A stretch of 64,000 nt of DNA from Straminergon stramineum (lineage: Eukaryota > Streptophyta > Bryopsida > Hypnales > Calliergonaceae), in contig OY987265.1 of assembly GCA_963920665.1 (NCBI GenBank), positions 36,709,001 through 36,773,000 of the forward strand. The letters are read 5' to 3'. The notes beneath the pieces were generated by a model. The model ran no database searches, was not told where the DNA came from, and worked only from the letters and a program-made list of their open reading frames with translations. Position numbers and translations under genes: made by a program. Of the stretch, positions 37,857 through 50,900 are shown piece by piece. Position 1 is the stretch's first letter. Every line of letters begins with the position of its first letter.

Positions 37857-38505
37857 TTAACCCCTAAATGCAATGCCCAAAGCTTGTTTGGAGCTTCTTG
37901 AAACTTGTTCTAAATTGAACAAAAAGTCAACATTTTCATAAGTTGTACCAATTTCTTTTAAATTGTAACCGTACAAATTCAAACTAGACATGTTAGAAAT
38001 CACATAGGAAAAGAAAACATAATAATATTACTTATGGATTGAAAGATTATAATGTTTGATCATGAGGGTGTTAAAAGTATGAAATTTTTTCACTTCTCTT
38101 TTTGCATGTCAACTCTAAAAAGTTGGTCACTAAAAAATATATGGTTATAGGGCCTAGCATGCATAACCCCAATCAATTTATGGTTTTTCAAAATCTATTC
38201 TACAATTTTTTTTAATGAATTTCTGATGTGATTTTTCCTCCAAGATCTAGTATATTTGAGTCTCATTTTCAAGAATCCTCAACACTATAGGAAGCCAAGA
38301 TTGCAATGGGCATCCTTGCACAAAATCTTGAATAGAAAAATCATAATCCTTCATTTTTAAGATTGGCTTTTTCATCCTAAAACTAGGCTTCAAAAAGAAT
38401 TCTCCAAAAATATAAACTAATAATAATAGCAATTTGGTTGGGTTTTACTTAACTTCAAAGTTTTCAAAACACCAAAATCTAGTGCCTTGGGCATTTAGGG
38501 TTTAA
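37857..38505. mobile_element. TTAA-bounded element, family C copy 1
   Basis: Begins TTAACCCCTAAATGCAATGC and ends GGGCATTTAGGGTTTAA, so the inverted repeat is TTAA(A)CCCTAAATGC. It is 649 bp and aligns along its length with 61996-62633 (shared GAGCTTCTTGAA/GGAA...CTAAATTGAACAAAAA, CTTATGGATTGAAAGATTATAATGT and so on). No transposase. Confidence 0.8.
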
Positions 38506-41500
38506 TAGAGTGTTTTTGACTTCACTCTATGGGAGCCTTTTTATGTGTTTATTAGCACTTAAGTATTCCCCAATCATGTATTGGCACATTATCCTTAATG
38601 GCAATAACTCATTGATTTTGTTGCAATCTAGAACAGATTTGGTTGATTTTCTAGATAGATTTGAATATTTGAACAAACATAATTGGGGCCACATGTAGGG
38701 TGGCGGGATTAGATTGGTCTACCTTAGAGTATTGCCATCAGCCTTTGCTAATGCTATTCTAGGCTTATTGTATTTGTCTGGAGACAAATGGCTCCACACT
38801 TGGGAGCACTCATTTACGGTACAAGTTGTGTTGTTCCTCCCTTCACTACTACATTTGTGTGGCAACAAAAGGCCTTTGTAGTGGACAATTTTACATCCAT
38901 GCCAATTTGGTCAACTTTGCCTATAGCCTCAATAGAAGACATAGAGGCTAGTGAGGGATGTGAGAAGAAAGGGAAGAACTTTAAAGGGTGGTTGGTGTAG
39001 AGCATTGGATCTTCAATGCACTACCAAATTTCACAAGGCAATAAATGCCTTACTACTTTTTGATGTCATAGTCAAATAGAGTGCAACTAGTGGCAATGCT
39101 CTTAGGGATGAGGGCAAGGGAACTAGCATCACGTAGAAAATAAGTGTTACCACAAATGTATGGAGTTGAGGCATCCTAGTAGACCTTCATTTAAAAGAAT
39201 ATTTTTAGTATAGAAAGTTTCAAATCTAGAATCTTCTGTTTCATGAATTTCTTGAAAAAAATTATTTGGGTGGAAATTGGTAGTATAATGCAATAATCCA
39301 CTTCACACATGTTCATTTATTTTCTCCTCCCGCCTTTCTTTCCTACCTTTTCAATGATTAAAAAAGAGTAACTTGAGATGGAAACAACAATTATTATTCC
39401 TATATCCAATCCTGTAAAGTAATTTCCCTTAAAAGTCCTCAAAAAGTGTCATTATACCATTATAGTTGTTAGGCTATTGATTTTTCTAAATTTCAATTTC
39501 TGAACCAAAATGGTTTTTCTAGAGTGCAATTTGAGGTGCCCCAAAGAGTTCTACTTTGAAATTCATAGAAATTAGATGCCTTATCCAAAATTCATGATTT
39601 CCAATTGCTAATACTATAGTAAAATTGCCAATCATCGCACAAATGAAATTCAAATACTTCTCCATATAAATATAGAGACTTGCATGTTTTGAAATTTGGC
39701 ATGATCATAAAATGTCATGTTAAGATTCACCTTCAAAAAATAGAATGCAAAAAGATTTCTTCCTACAAATTTTATTGCAATCTAAAGGCGATGAAGCTAA
39801 AATCTAGTTAAAAATTCCTTGTAGCCCTTCACCAAATGATTTGCAATCATTGGGCGGTGATACAAAATTTTGTTCCCATAGCAATTGAATTGGTAGTTGC
39901 ATCGTGCGGTTAGTGTACGATAAATGACAACGGTTGTTGTGTGATTTTTGGATGTGTGCGATAAATGGCAAGTTTACTCTACAAAATTATCTCTTTTTCT
40001 AGAAAAAGATGCCTCAAACTATGCCGAATTGCTAATTTTGGCGGTATAAAGTGTTTCCACCTTACATCAAATGAAAATCCATTTGTTTGAATGATCAGTG
40101 AGATTCTCGTGGGGATGAAAGACTCGGGAATGTGTGCTTGGGAATCGGGAGAGCCCTTCCAACTAAAAAGGGCAAGACCCTTGACAGTAGTCCAGAGTGT
40201 CTCGGCTTTTTTGTACCGTCCATCTAAGAATCGGAGAACTAATCTCAGCTGTCGATTATACTATTCCTTTTGCAATAATTTATGCAATCCCCAATTGCCA
40301 CGTGGCATATCGAAGGTAGAAACATCAATAAAATAACATAACATTGTTTATCAATGAGGCAGGGGTCCCTTTTGCATTTTTGAAAAGGGAACCGACTTAA
40401 AATGAAGAAATTGTCTTATTGATGGCTCCTCAATCAACCAAAGTCCTTGAATTAGCTGGTTATTCCCTCCTAGGTATCTAGCAAAGCATAATACCTTCCT
40501 AGTATAGGGAGGACCATTGTCAAGTCAAACAATCACATAATTCTCTCTTTAATGTTACCAACAATTATTAATAGGGAGATTTTGACATAAGTTTCCATGT
40601 CTTATTCAAACATTGTATGCAAAAGTAACAAGGATTCAATTTTTTTTTGGTAGATGACCCAAATGAATATGGATTTGGGTTTCAATATTATTTATTACAT
40701 TCTCAAATTCAGTATGGACTCATTATCAAAGAATGTCCATTTAGCTCTTAAATATTTAAAGCCCACCTTTGAGGCTAAGTTTTTTCTGTGGTTAATAAAA
40801 TCTTTGACCCTTAAGATTTTAGAATTAAGATGATTGTATTGAACTAGGTTGTTACACTTTCAAAGTATTTCAATTCATGTAATTGCACTTGAACTTCTTT
40901 GATGATACAACAATACAACCTTAGTACCTAGTGAAAAAGAGAAAGTTAGCTTTGGTTTGAAAGATTGTTGTAAATGATGTGATTATTGGTCATGGTTCAA
41001 CTATCTAAACCTCATAGATCTATATAGATGGTGAATTTCATCCTTGATGGTTTTGTTAGGAGGTAGATTGTAAAAATGACTTGTCTGCAATTGGGGAAGT
41101 TCTAGGCCTCAATTTATTTTTAGAGATTCTCAAATTTGCTAATGAGGTTTATCATACAATTAGTTACAACTATGCCTCTTTGTTCTTTGCACAAGCTGCT
41201 AGAACCTATGTAAGATGGAAACATCATCCCTAGTAGTGCTAAAGTTTGTGCACTTGGAACAATTTTTGCCAATATTCACCAAAATTAAAAAATTCTATGT
41301 TTTCTCTAAGGTGAAAAATTTGGAATCACTGTTGTCCTTGAAATAATGCTAGGATACAAATAGAGTTTGGGACAGATCCATGAACCCTAGATCAATTTAG
41401 TTTGTTCTGTTCATTAATTTTTTTTGAATTTTTATTTATTTTTGAGAGAATATTTGTCAATATCTTTTTTCTTCAATTCAAATGCTAACTTGCTAGAAAC

Positions 41501-41700
41501 AATATGGCTTGATTTTAGATGAATATATATACTACTAAGTGAATAATAAATGAGTCTTCATCCCAATTTCACATATTTCATTCATGCCTAAAAATACAAA
41601 TAGCTTCATCACTCCACTGACGATCACTTTCAGCACTGTCCGAAATAGAACCCCTTGGATTGATAGCCTTTTGTCAGGCCTTGTCCGAAGAAAAGACTCC
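38506..41700. other. Intergenic DNA, no gene supported
   Basis: Mostly AT-rich. Two short frames stand out slightly: 38788-39000 and 40091-40336, the latter in a patch of more balanced composition containing a CCACGTGG box near 40299. Neither matches a family I know, and neither has convincing splice partners. Confidence 0.35.
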
Positions 41701-42241
41701 GGCAAAGACATGGGAATGACATGATTACCAACCAGTGAATGCTGTGTCGCCACGTGTCCCGGGCGGCCCGTGCTCCCAATCACCGGACCCGCTCCGTCCA
41801 GACCCGTCCCTGCCGTCCTCCTCGACAAAGGAGCCCGAAGTCCGTCCGTCGGTCTCATCACATGAACAAGTCCTCTACTCCTCTGTGTTTCATTTCCGAT
41901 GTTCGCTCCGCCATTTGCTACTTCCTACGAGACCTCGTCGTCGTCTCCCTTCCAATTTCTGTTGTATCACGGGTTCCTCATGCTGGCAAATCCGGATTCT
42001 CGGAATTTCAGAAATTTTCGCATTTCTTGGGAGCCATTTCTTGCGTGGGCACGACATTGGATTGGAAGTGTGTTCGTTTGGAAGTTTGTTGTTTACAGCG
42101 TGCGATCGTGGTTTCTGGTCCTGTGAATACGTTTTCTTTCTCTTTTTATACAGAGTGGGAAGGCGCTTAGTGCGCGGGGGAGTTTTCAAGCGATTCGGAG
42201 TCGAAGTGTGAGATCTCTGGGAAGAATTCGGTGCCACTTCG
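41701..42241 (+). promoter_or_regulatory. Promoter and 5' UTR region of the ARL8 gene
   Basis: A GC-rich island of about 500 bp directly upstream of the ARL8 start codon, with a CCACGTGTCC (ACGT-core) motif near 41751. Several overlapping short frames here (up to 158 codons) run on both strands and look like composition effects of UTR sequence. Confidence 0.45.
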
Positions 42242-44892
42242 ATGGGGATATGGGATTACTTCCTCAATTGGCTCCGCAGGTAGTTCTTACATCGATTTGG
42301 TTTGTTAAAACATGATTAGAAAATCGATGAGGTTTTGATTTCGTTGGTCTTGCTGGTTCTAAGGTAGTCAGACCTTATTGCGGCACTTTAAGCGGTGAGC
42401 AGAGTTGCTACTGATTAGGATGGCCAGATTTTAAAGTATTCTTGTTAGAGGATTCCAACGCATCGAAGAGTACATTATTTGGATACCGTATACAAAATTA
42501 TTGAGGTTCGAAGTTTTATTGGTAGATGGTGATCTATATTATCGGATGTTGAGGTGCTTATTGGTTATTCTCAAAGTCAATATGAACTCAGTGTGCAAGA
42601 TTTTGGAGTGTCGGATTTAGGTAGCTGTCGTAATTAGGTGTGGTTTCTTCTCTTTTGTGTTCGCTTTTCTCTGAATTGATTTGGGAATCGAAGGACACAT
42701 CCTTCCTGAAATTCATGATATGTTTACTTAAGGGTCGAGTTCGGATTCTTAACATTAATTACACATGGTTTATTAAGTTGCGAGTCCTAAACTTGCAAAT
42801 TAGAGGATGTACTTGGAGTAGTAAGAGGCGGACTCTGTCCTGACATGGTTGATGTTGGTCACAATGTGGACAGTCTCTTTTTCAAGCAAGAGATGGAGCT
42901 GTCTTTGATAGGGTTGCAAAATGCTGGGAAAACGTCTCTCGTGAATGTCATTGCGGTTAGTGTTTCCATCCCCTGTTTCCGTCTGTTTATATCTTGGCAA
43001 TATCAAATACACTGATTTTGTCTTAACAGTAGTTTACCAAATTCACACTATTTTGAATTACTGTAGGTTGAAATATTCCTGTTTTGTACCAATTTTCAAG
43101 AAAATAAGAGTTTGTGGTGTAGGTGACGCTAATCCGCTCCCCCCCCCGCCCATCCACCCACCCACACCACCACCACCACCACCACCACCTCACTATTAGG
43201 ACAAATCATGTAGCTTATTTAATAGCTAACTGCAAACGGAACGCGACTACCTATTGTGCTGACACTATTAGTCTCTTTGAGCTTTCCAAAGCACGCGATA
43301 GTCTCCATGGTTTGAGTAGTAAATGCTTCGAAAACAAATTGGACTTGGATTACCCGATGGATAGTTTGCTTTCTTAGTTCGTCTAGATTGCTCTTTGAAC
43401 TTTCTCGCTCGTTCGTCCTCTTAAGGCGAGTGATTGAGTGAGACTTTTGGAGATGAGGGTACGAAGAAATCACCGGACAGGGCCGATCAGATATGATAAT
43501 CAGGACAATTTGACTAGCTTGGGCACTTTCTTGTCAGAAGATACAGGCCCTGTTTCCCTGAAAACGCTACATCCATACTGGAAAGACTCGACTGGGAACT
43601 GCAGTACTAATTTATATTATGTCTTACACGTTTTGTGTGGATTCACCCAGCTTCTTAAAATAGATGCATGCTGATTTCGGATTGTTATGTTGCTTTGCAG
43701 ACGGGGGGCTTTACTGAGGACATGATACCTACGGTATGCTGTCTCATTCAGAACATTGTTGAAATTTTTATTTAACGTTAGTTGGAGTAATTGTTCTCAT
43801 TTCTGCTATTAATTGAATGCTTTCTGTGCAAATGTCTTCCCTTGCAGCGTGGAGATGTTCTTATTCTTATATAAGTTATTAACAGAAGCGTCCATGATGG
43901 ATTAAGTCACTCGCTCAATATTCGGGAGTGTCATAAGGTTTTTTGCGGATGCTCAGAGGTTCTCAGGATGTTGTTTTCGGTACAATGCAGGTTGGGTTCA
44001 ATATGCGCAAGGTGACGAAAGGCAGTGTGACGATCAAGCTCTGGGATCTCGGTGGTCAACCTCGTTTCCGAAGCATGTGGGAGCGGTATTGTCGAGGCGT
44101 TTCTGCAATTGTGTAAGATTTCATTGTATACGTTCTAAAATCTCGCATCTGCAAGCCTGTGTGCACTAGATAGTACTCAATGAGTTTAGAGAGGCGTAAT
44201 TCTAGTTTAAAACAATGTACGCTGTTTCCCTGCTTTGGAATACCCGGTAATATGTCTAGAGCAGCTTAAAATTCTGAAGCACTCGCTCACCACATTGCGA
44301 GTCGTCTGTGAATTGAATTTTAGACTTTCGAGGTGAATGGGCAATTGAATTGGTGAAGTTTCCAGGTACGTTGTGGATGCAGCAGACAGGGAAAACATTG
44401 CGATTTCAAAGAATGAGCTGCATGACTTGGTGAACAAGCCTTCACTTGCTGGAACTCCCTTGCTAGTACTGGGCAACAAGATCGATAAGCCTGAAGCGCT
44501 TTCGAAAAAAGCGCTCATTGAGCAAATGTACGTTCTCTTTTAACCTCCTGCTTTCGATTTGTCTAGAAGTCTCTTGCTTACACTGGCAGCTGGAATGACT
44601 CACTTGTGTGAAAATGAGTGAGTTCGCACATTGAAATCACGGCAGCCATCAAATGTACTGCATTTCTGTTGCACAAAATTCCTGGAAGATTTCTTAGTAT
44701 TGACCAAATCCAGCGCTTCTTGTCTCATATTGTGCCGAAACATGCGACACTGACAAAATAAATCATTCATGCAGGGGGCTTCAAGGACTTACAGATAGAG
44801 AGGTTGCATGCTACACTATCTCATGCAAAAATTCAACCAATATTGATATTGTCATTGACTGGCTTGTCAAGCATTCAAAGTCCAGTAGTTGA
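42242..44892 (+). CDS. ARL8: ARL8-type ADP-ribosylation-factor-like GTPase, 6 exons, 184 aa
   Basis: Small GTPase of the Arf-like 8 group, a membrane-bound regulator of lysosome or vacuole traffic in eukaryotes. Exons: 42242-42279, 42874-42955, 43701-43733, 43991-44112, 44366-44527, 44775-44892, all GT-AG with matching phases and the same total length as known plant ARL8 proteins. Visible motifs: N-terminal amphipathic [12 protein letters not shown] (ARL8 is acetylated on this helix rather than myristoylated), P-loop GLQNAGKTS at 26-34, switch I IPTVGFNM near 49-56, WDLGGQ at 69-74 with the catalytic Gln, NKID at 129-132, and SCK at 162-164 for base binding. The only small oddity is Pro after the catalytic Gln ([10 protein letters not shown]). 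Intron 2 carries C- and CAC-rich microsatellites. Confidence 0.97.
43139..43190 (+). repeat. Poly-C / (CAC)n microsatellite in ARL8 intron 2
   Basis: A run of nine C at 43139-43147, then CCCAT/CCAC variants, then about nine CAC units at 43163-43190. It generates His- and Pro-rich frames that are not genes. Confidence 0.9.
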
Positions 44893-45380
44893 TACCATCC
44901 TTGTCATGGTTTTTTAGAGTTGAAACCACTGTAGGTTAGCCGAGTGATGTAATGTACCAAGCCGACGTACTCCTTTCCCGTTTTCCTGGCCACTAGACTC
45001 TGTAGCATATGTTCAAACGCTCAGGAGTGTATTGTGAGAATGTGGGATCGATAAGAGGTCATTAAGTATGAGACGGTACTAACAAAAGGCCATGTGTGGT
45101 TGTTGAGAACATATGTGCTTCTCATTTGTAAATTAGGTGCTGTAAAATGGCAGTGCTGTTCGTTACTTGGTGAACTTGGTAAACAGTATACACTGATTTT
45201 TATTCAACTGAAACATTGTAGATTATACCATGAATTGTGATGAATTGATTTTTCGTTTATAGCTACAACGTGTAGTGAGCGGATGCTACTCAAAGTGCAG
45301 GGAACAGACTGCTGTCCACTGCTGTCCACTTGAATATAAAGAAGTCATATTGACATGTTGATCAAGAGTTTTTGTATTGC
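44893..45380 (+). terminator. 3' UTR and downstream region of ARL8
   Basis: No coding potential. Mixed composition, consistent with a 3' UTR of a few hundred bases; the first transposon boundary is TTAA at 45381. Confidence 0.3.
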
Positions 45381-46346
45381 TTAACCCCCCACCGCTGAAG
45401 GGGATGAAAAGTGTCCTCAGGTCAAATTCAAAGTCTTGTAACTTTTGCATCAGATGTTCAAATTCAATAAAACTTGTTGTAAAAGTTGCGCTCGCTCTTC
45501 TAGTTTGTGTGGTAAATTTTTCAGATCAATACAAGATGTACTGAATTTTTGGAAGCCAATCGAAGTTCACAAGTTCAATTCAAGTTCACCAAACTGCATT
45601 TGATGGTTGCAACTTCGGGGCTTGTATCTCCTTCATCCAATGTTCGGTTTCAATAAAATTTGTTGGGTTGTGTTCCCCTTGAAGTCTAGTTATTGTGGTA
45701 GAATTTTCATGCCAATCCAAATTGTTTTGAATGTTTGGGAGCAATTTAAAGTTCAAAATATCGACATTTTTGAATTAGAGTGAACTTCGGCGGCTTGTTT
45801 CTTCTTCATAAAATGTTTGTTTCCAATAATGTTTTTTGGAAAAGTTGCGCATACTTGTCTAGTTTGTGTGTACAAAATTTCATATCCATCTAAGAAGTTA
45901 TGAGTGATTAAGAAGCATTTTAGTACGAAGAGGTTCAGTTTTTGATGTATTTTTTGCAACTTTTCTTACTATTTTTTGACATTTCAAAGCCATTTTGCAG
46001 ACACAATGTGTTAATTAAATGATATTTTTTTTCATCAATGGGTTTTTATGCTTATTTTGAATCACTTATTAGCTTAAAGTTTCTTCATTTGAGTAGACTT
46101 AGAAACCGAATTTCGCCTCCAAATGTGTTTTTGGAAAAATTTCAGCATCCTTTTTCAACACTAAAACATTATAATCTTTCAATCTATGCGGTCAAATGAC
46201 ACCAAATTTGTTGCGAGCCATCTACAACAAGTGCACTACAAGATTGTATGGTTGAGATCTCTGTAACTTATTAAAATTTATATTTATAACACTTCAAAAG
46301 AAATGTTGTTTTTGGAGCCGTTTGGGCCTCTGGTGGTGTGGGTTAA
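45381..46346. mobile_element. TTAA-bounded element, family B copy 1
   Basis: Begins TTAACCCCCCACCGC and ends GGTGTGGGTTAA. It is 966 bp and aligns with 56381-57589 apart from an insertion in the latter. It contains internal near-repeats (GTTGGAAAAGTTGCGC..CTAGTTTGTGTG occurs twice). Its last TTAA (46343-46346) is also the first TTAA of the neighbouring family A element. Confidence 0.8.
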
Positions 46347-46572
46347 CCCTTAAAGGACAGACTGGTGACCGTGGAAATCATGGCTTTTGGATCAGTGTGA
46401 CATCATCTACTTTAAAAAAATAAAAAATACACATTGGAGGCTAAAGTATTGTAGAAGATCTTCCCTTTCTGCACAAAATTTGAAGGATGAATAGTTGCAA
46501 TTCTATCCTAACTAGAGAGATTCCTTGTCATCCATTAGCCACAAAATGGCCGTGTCAACGTTTATGGGTTAA
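46343..46572. mobile_element. TTAA-bounded MITE, family A
   Basis: TTAACCCTTAAAGGACAGAC at the left, CGTTTATGGGTTAA at the right, 230 bp. Closely related to 61710-61943 (shared GACATCATCTACTTTAAAAA and GAAGATCTTC blocks). It abuts family B copy 1 with a single shared TTAA. Confidence 0.85.
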
Positions 46573-46775
46573 TCATTATGCAACAATTAATAGAAGATAT
46601 CACATTGTTGCACCGTTGAACAGGACTGCAATATTTAAAAGGACTTGTCATGACATAAATTGTGATGGATAGATAGCAATGGCAAATACAACAATCCAAA
46701 GTAGGGATATTCATGCACTTGTTCACATGTCTACTACATCCACCGATTTTGAATGGAAAAAGACGCTGGTTACTT

Positions 46776-47062
46776 GCCATTTTCAGTACCGGAATACCCC
46801 CCACTTTTCACTTAAAAATTGCATTACAGAATTTTGTGCATAGACTTCACTAAATTTTTTTCATCTCCAACAGATTTGGCTCAAAATTGCATTACAAAAA
46901 TATTTATGTAGTTTTCACTAAAAAAATTAATCTCCAACAAATTTAGCTTTTGTACCATTTTCAGTAGCGAATACCCCCAACTTTTCACTTTAAAATTGCA
47001 ATACAAAATATTTACATAGTTTTCACTGAAATTTTTTTATCTCAAACAGATTTCGCTCAAGT
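46776..47062. repeat. Imperfect tandem repeat with CATTTTCAGTA units
   Basis: Two and a half copies of a unit of about 170 bp starting GCCATTTTCAGTACCGGAAT (46776) and TACCATTTTCAGTAGCGAAT (46955). Each contains CCCCACTTTTCACTT-like sequence and CAACAGATTTGGCTC-like sequence. Confidence 0.7.
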
Positions 47063-47144
47063 ACCGAAAGATCTCTCCACAGCTCTATACATCTACCCAA
47101 AATCACACTACACATGTTAAAATGCTTAAAAAAAGACCCAAATA

Positions 47145-47317
47145 CAGTAGAACCTCTCTAAAGTAATATGGCTGGGATTGGGCTGACTATATTACATTAG
47201 AGAGGTTGTTACATTAGGGAGGGTCATTACATGAGGGAGGTTTTGTATGCAGCCCAGGTCAAGACTGGGCAATTAAGATTACCTTAGAGAGGTTATTACT
47301 TTAGAGAGGTTCTACTG
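47145..47317. mobile_element. Emigrant-like (pogo/Tc1-mariner type) MITE
   Basis: Near-perfect inverted ends of about 22 bp: CAGTAGAACCTCTCTAAAGT at the left and ACTTTAGAGAGGTTCTACTG at the right, 173 bp in all. The ends closely resemble those of the Emigrant/Lemi family known from flowering plants. TA precedes the left end at 47143-47144; the right flank reads TCGTA, so the TA duplication is not clean. Confidence 0.75.
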
Positions 47318-47921
47318 TCGTATCCTTTACCTTCCACTCTGAAATCTACGAATCTGATGACCTCTTCTCAACATTACTCCATCGTTTCTCGAGTGCACTT
47401 CCAATACTCGTCAAGGGACTTCAAACTATACCTGCGATTGTTCGCCCTATCAAAAAAGTAAACATCCCACCTCGTAAGTTGATGGACGTGCCATTAGAAT
47501 GATTTCCTAATTTCTTAAATAACAAAACCACTAATCTCTTTTGCAACCAGATCTGTACATACGGTAGTTCAACTTTTGTAAGCATATTACAAGGAAAGAA
47601 TTATGTTAACGATGTCAAAAAGTTCCTAAAACAGTCTACATTCATTGGAAACCTGTTATGTTTTGATGTTAATAATCCAATACGAAAAAAGCACACACAA
47701 ACAGTATAAAACTGCTTGAAAACTTAGTAAGATATGTTTGCACCAAGTGTTAGGAGTGATGTTAGTAAAGAAAATCTAGTCCAAAGGTGTATCCCAGATT
47801 CATTCCGAAGACTCTCGCTAACACCAAACTTAACACCCAAGTGCAAAAATACATTAATAAATATACCTTAATGCACCAGAAGTGTCCCAAAGAATGGGCT
47901 CTAAATTCCCATAAAACAAGG
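47318..47921. other. Intergenic DNA between convergent genes
   Basis: Probably includes the 3' UTR of the minus-strand transporter gene. No other gene or repeat seen. Confidence 0.4.
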
Positions 47922-50900
47922 TCATCTATGCAGTGAATCAAGCAGGAGGGACGGAGAGTTTACCTGGAGAAGGGGTGCTGCAAGCTCCGGAGCCTGAGCT
48001 TCGGATGCAACTCTCGGATATCGACTACTCCGCTCCACTATCCTGGAGAGAGTACTCAACCTCATGGACTCTTCACGAGCCCAGCCAACCAGCAATACAC
48101 CTAGAATGATCAAGCCTGTTCCCAACACACTGCAAGCAACAGACAGTGCACTTGTCAGATTCAAAGCTCAACCGACGCTGAAGTCTGCAGCAAGACAGGA
48201 CACAACTGCACAAATCATCCCGCAGTCAATTAGTCTCTCAAATTGGATTTATTATGCAGAATTATAGTATCCTCTAGTTGAATTTATGGCTTGAGACTAT
48301 CCTCACACGCCGCAGGATCTGCAGTATAGTGTCAAGAGAGATTTGTGTCTTTCCATTCCTTGAGAAGAATATTTCACAAGCACTCAAGTTTCAGTTGGTT
48401 TCCTTAGTCTAAATTAACTGACCTTCCCAAGTAGAGTATGCTCTTCAAAAAGATGACAGCAAGCAGCGATGACGAAATAGGTTGAATAGGAAGGTAGCTG
48501 GCCACAAATAACGGACCTACTTCGGACAGTGCCCAAGACACGAGTCCAAAGTGTAGAGCAGATGAGATTATCCCCTGCAAGCGACGGCGTGCAAAGGTTA
48601 GACTCTTTCTCTGTCCATAGAAGCTGATTTCTTAAACATCCGAGAGTAGTTTAGATGCTGGAAAAGGTTAATCATTTGTGACTAGGTTAGTGACTTACAT
48701 TGTACAAGACAACAATGAGGTTAAAATTCCAGTCCATAATCCAGGAAGAGTCGTGGACTAAGAAGTAGCTTGCAGCGCCCATGATGATTGTACCAAACAA
48801 ATAAGAATAGGCAACCACAGACACTGGGGCTGGATGTTGCATGAGCAAAGGTGTCTGCGTGCAAACAAACAACTTCAAAATGAGTATGTGTTTATATCAC
48901 AAAAAGCGAAGGCTCTGGATAATGTTGACCTGCTTACACGTCATTGAAAGTACAAAGAAAATGATGCAGTAAACGAAGATTTCCGCATTGTAAAAACGAT
49001 ATTCCCAAGAAGCAATCAGCACCTGAAGGTTGATGAAAACCGCAATGCACAGGCCACTTCCTATCAAGCAAGCAGTTCCAACCTTCCAGTCATCAATTTC
49101 AAGCAGATTAAAACGACTGTCGTTAGGTCCCACTGCACCCAGGTTGAACCAACCCAGAACAGGCGGGCCTCTGAAGAAGGTTAGGAGTATTGCGCCAGCA
49201 CAACAGAACGTAATTCCTGCTAATTTCGATCGACTGTCTCTCCTCCGCAAATTCAACTTCTCCACCCTGTGAACCACGAGTGATTCAAATATCAAGATTC
49301 AGTTATCAGTCTTGATCACGCTAATGTACAACTTTTGTCATATGCCAATATAAAAGACTACGCCGTTCTTGTTGTGTTTAGCGTTTTTATCAGAACTGAG
49401 AATGTCTCAATAAACTACAACTCATATAAAGCCGAATCCTCAGCTGACACTTCTGCCGACAAGAAGAAAAACGCGAGCTATCTAAAATTTTCAGAACTGA
49501 ATCACATGTAGGGATCTTGCTTAAGGTAGTGAACTAATACATTTTGCCGAGGATAGGCGATACGTGAAGCATTACTGATTGAAACAGCTTTGGAATCTAG
49601 TGAATACGGCAGCTGGAGAATCAAAGCCTACCCACGGTCTATGAGCAAAGCGTTGAAAATGAATAACTTATTCAAATAATATCTAAATAAAACCCATTTT
49701 AGCGCGTTGGAATCCTCTCGAAAATGGGGACAAGATACACACTAAAAATGACTAGATAAATTCCATCCTAATCAGAGAAACTCCTCAAAATCGCTGAAAC
49801 CCACGGGAAGGACCTCGCTACGTTCTGTGCTCAATATTGAATAGAAGTCCAAACTTCAATTCGGTGGAAAAGTTTTGATCTCAAGTTTCAGAGAGTGCAC
49901 TACATAGTTTTTTATCTTATAAATTGGTCAGCAATTGTAGCAATTTAACCCAGAGCTATCTTCCAATAAAGCATGGCATGATCTTTTTACGCACCCAAAC
50001 AAAAGTGCTATGACAGCTGTGAAGACGGGGATTGACGTGTGCATCACCGAAGAGAATTCTGCAGTTGTTCGCTCCATGCCCAAGAACAGCAGCATCTGAC
50101 TTCCAAAGATTCTGAAAGACACACGGTTCTTGAGAGTGTGACCAGATCATAACGTTCCTTAGTTGTTCTATGTATGCACTATTCAGCATAAAACATGTAA
50201 AAGAACACGATATTCAATCAGTATGGATGACAACATTCTCCTTCTTGCTCAATCCCAAGAGTTACTATCAGGGAGTTCTTGAAGTGATTGATGTCACAGG
50301 CTTGAAATTCTTAAACTCAAGATGTAAGAGAATAAGAGTCAGATTTATGATTGCACACCAAAGTGTAAACTTGATAAACAGTGCAACCCACTCACCCAAT
50401 CAATCCCAGCAGAAACAATTGGGCAACAACGCGCCGTGAAAGCCTAAGAGGGTTATGCCTGCACAACAAGGGAGAAAGATGAAAAAACACCTTCATAAGA
50501 TATCGCAAACTGGGTCAGTCCTTTAGTTTGCGCTCATTAATTAACCCAGGAATTCATGGTTTAGCATTGCCGAATTGGATTGATCATGTTGTGAACAATA
50601 TAATTCAAATGGGGCCAATCCTATATCCCCTGAACATTGCAAGTAATCGTCAAAAAAACAATAAATTCGAAAAAAAGGAACTTCCCCTATGATGTACTCA
50701 AAACTGCTTTATAACTCATGAGGCGAAATTTGGTCTTTCAGGGGTTATGCACTGACCTAAAACATTGCATGAAGCGCGCCCGACAGAAACAATTTCATTA
50801 GAGCTTAGGGAGAAATATAACTGAACAAAACACCATGCTATGACTCTGAACCGAATGACTTAAGAAAGATGAAAGGGATCAAAAGACGAGGTTCCGGCCG

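Noticed and set aside
41735..42237. Overlapping frames of 115-158 codons on both strands upstream of ARL8
   Set aside because: They overlap each other in several frames in the GC-rich leader region; none has a recognisable domain, and the first sits directly before the ARL8 start.
42945..43377. His- and Pro-rich frames in ARL8 intron 2
   Set aside because: They come from the C-run and CAC microsatellite, and lie between well-supported ARL8 exons.
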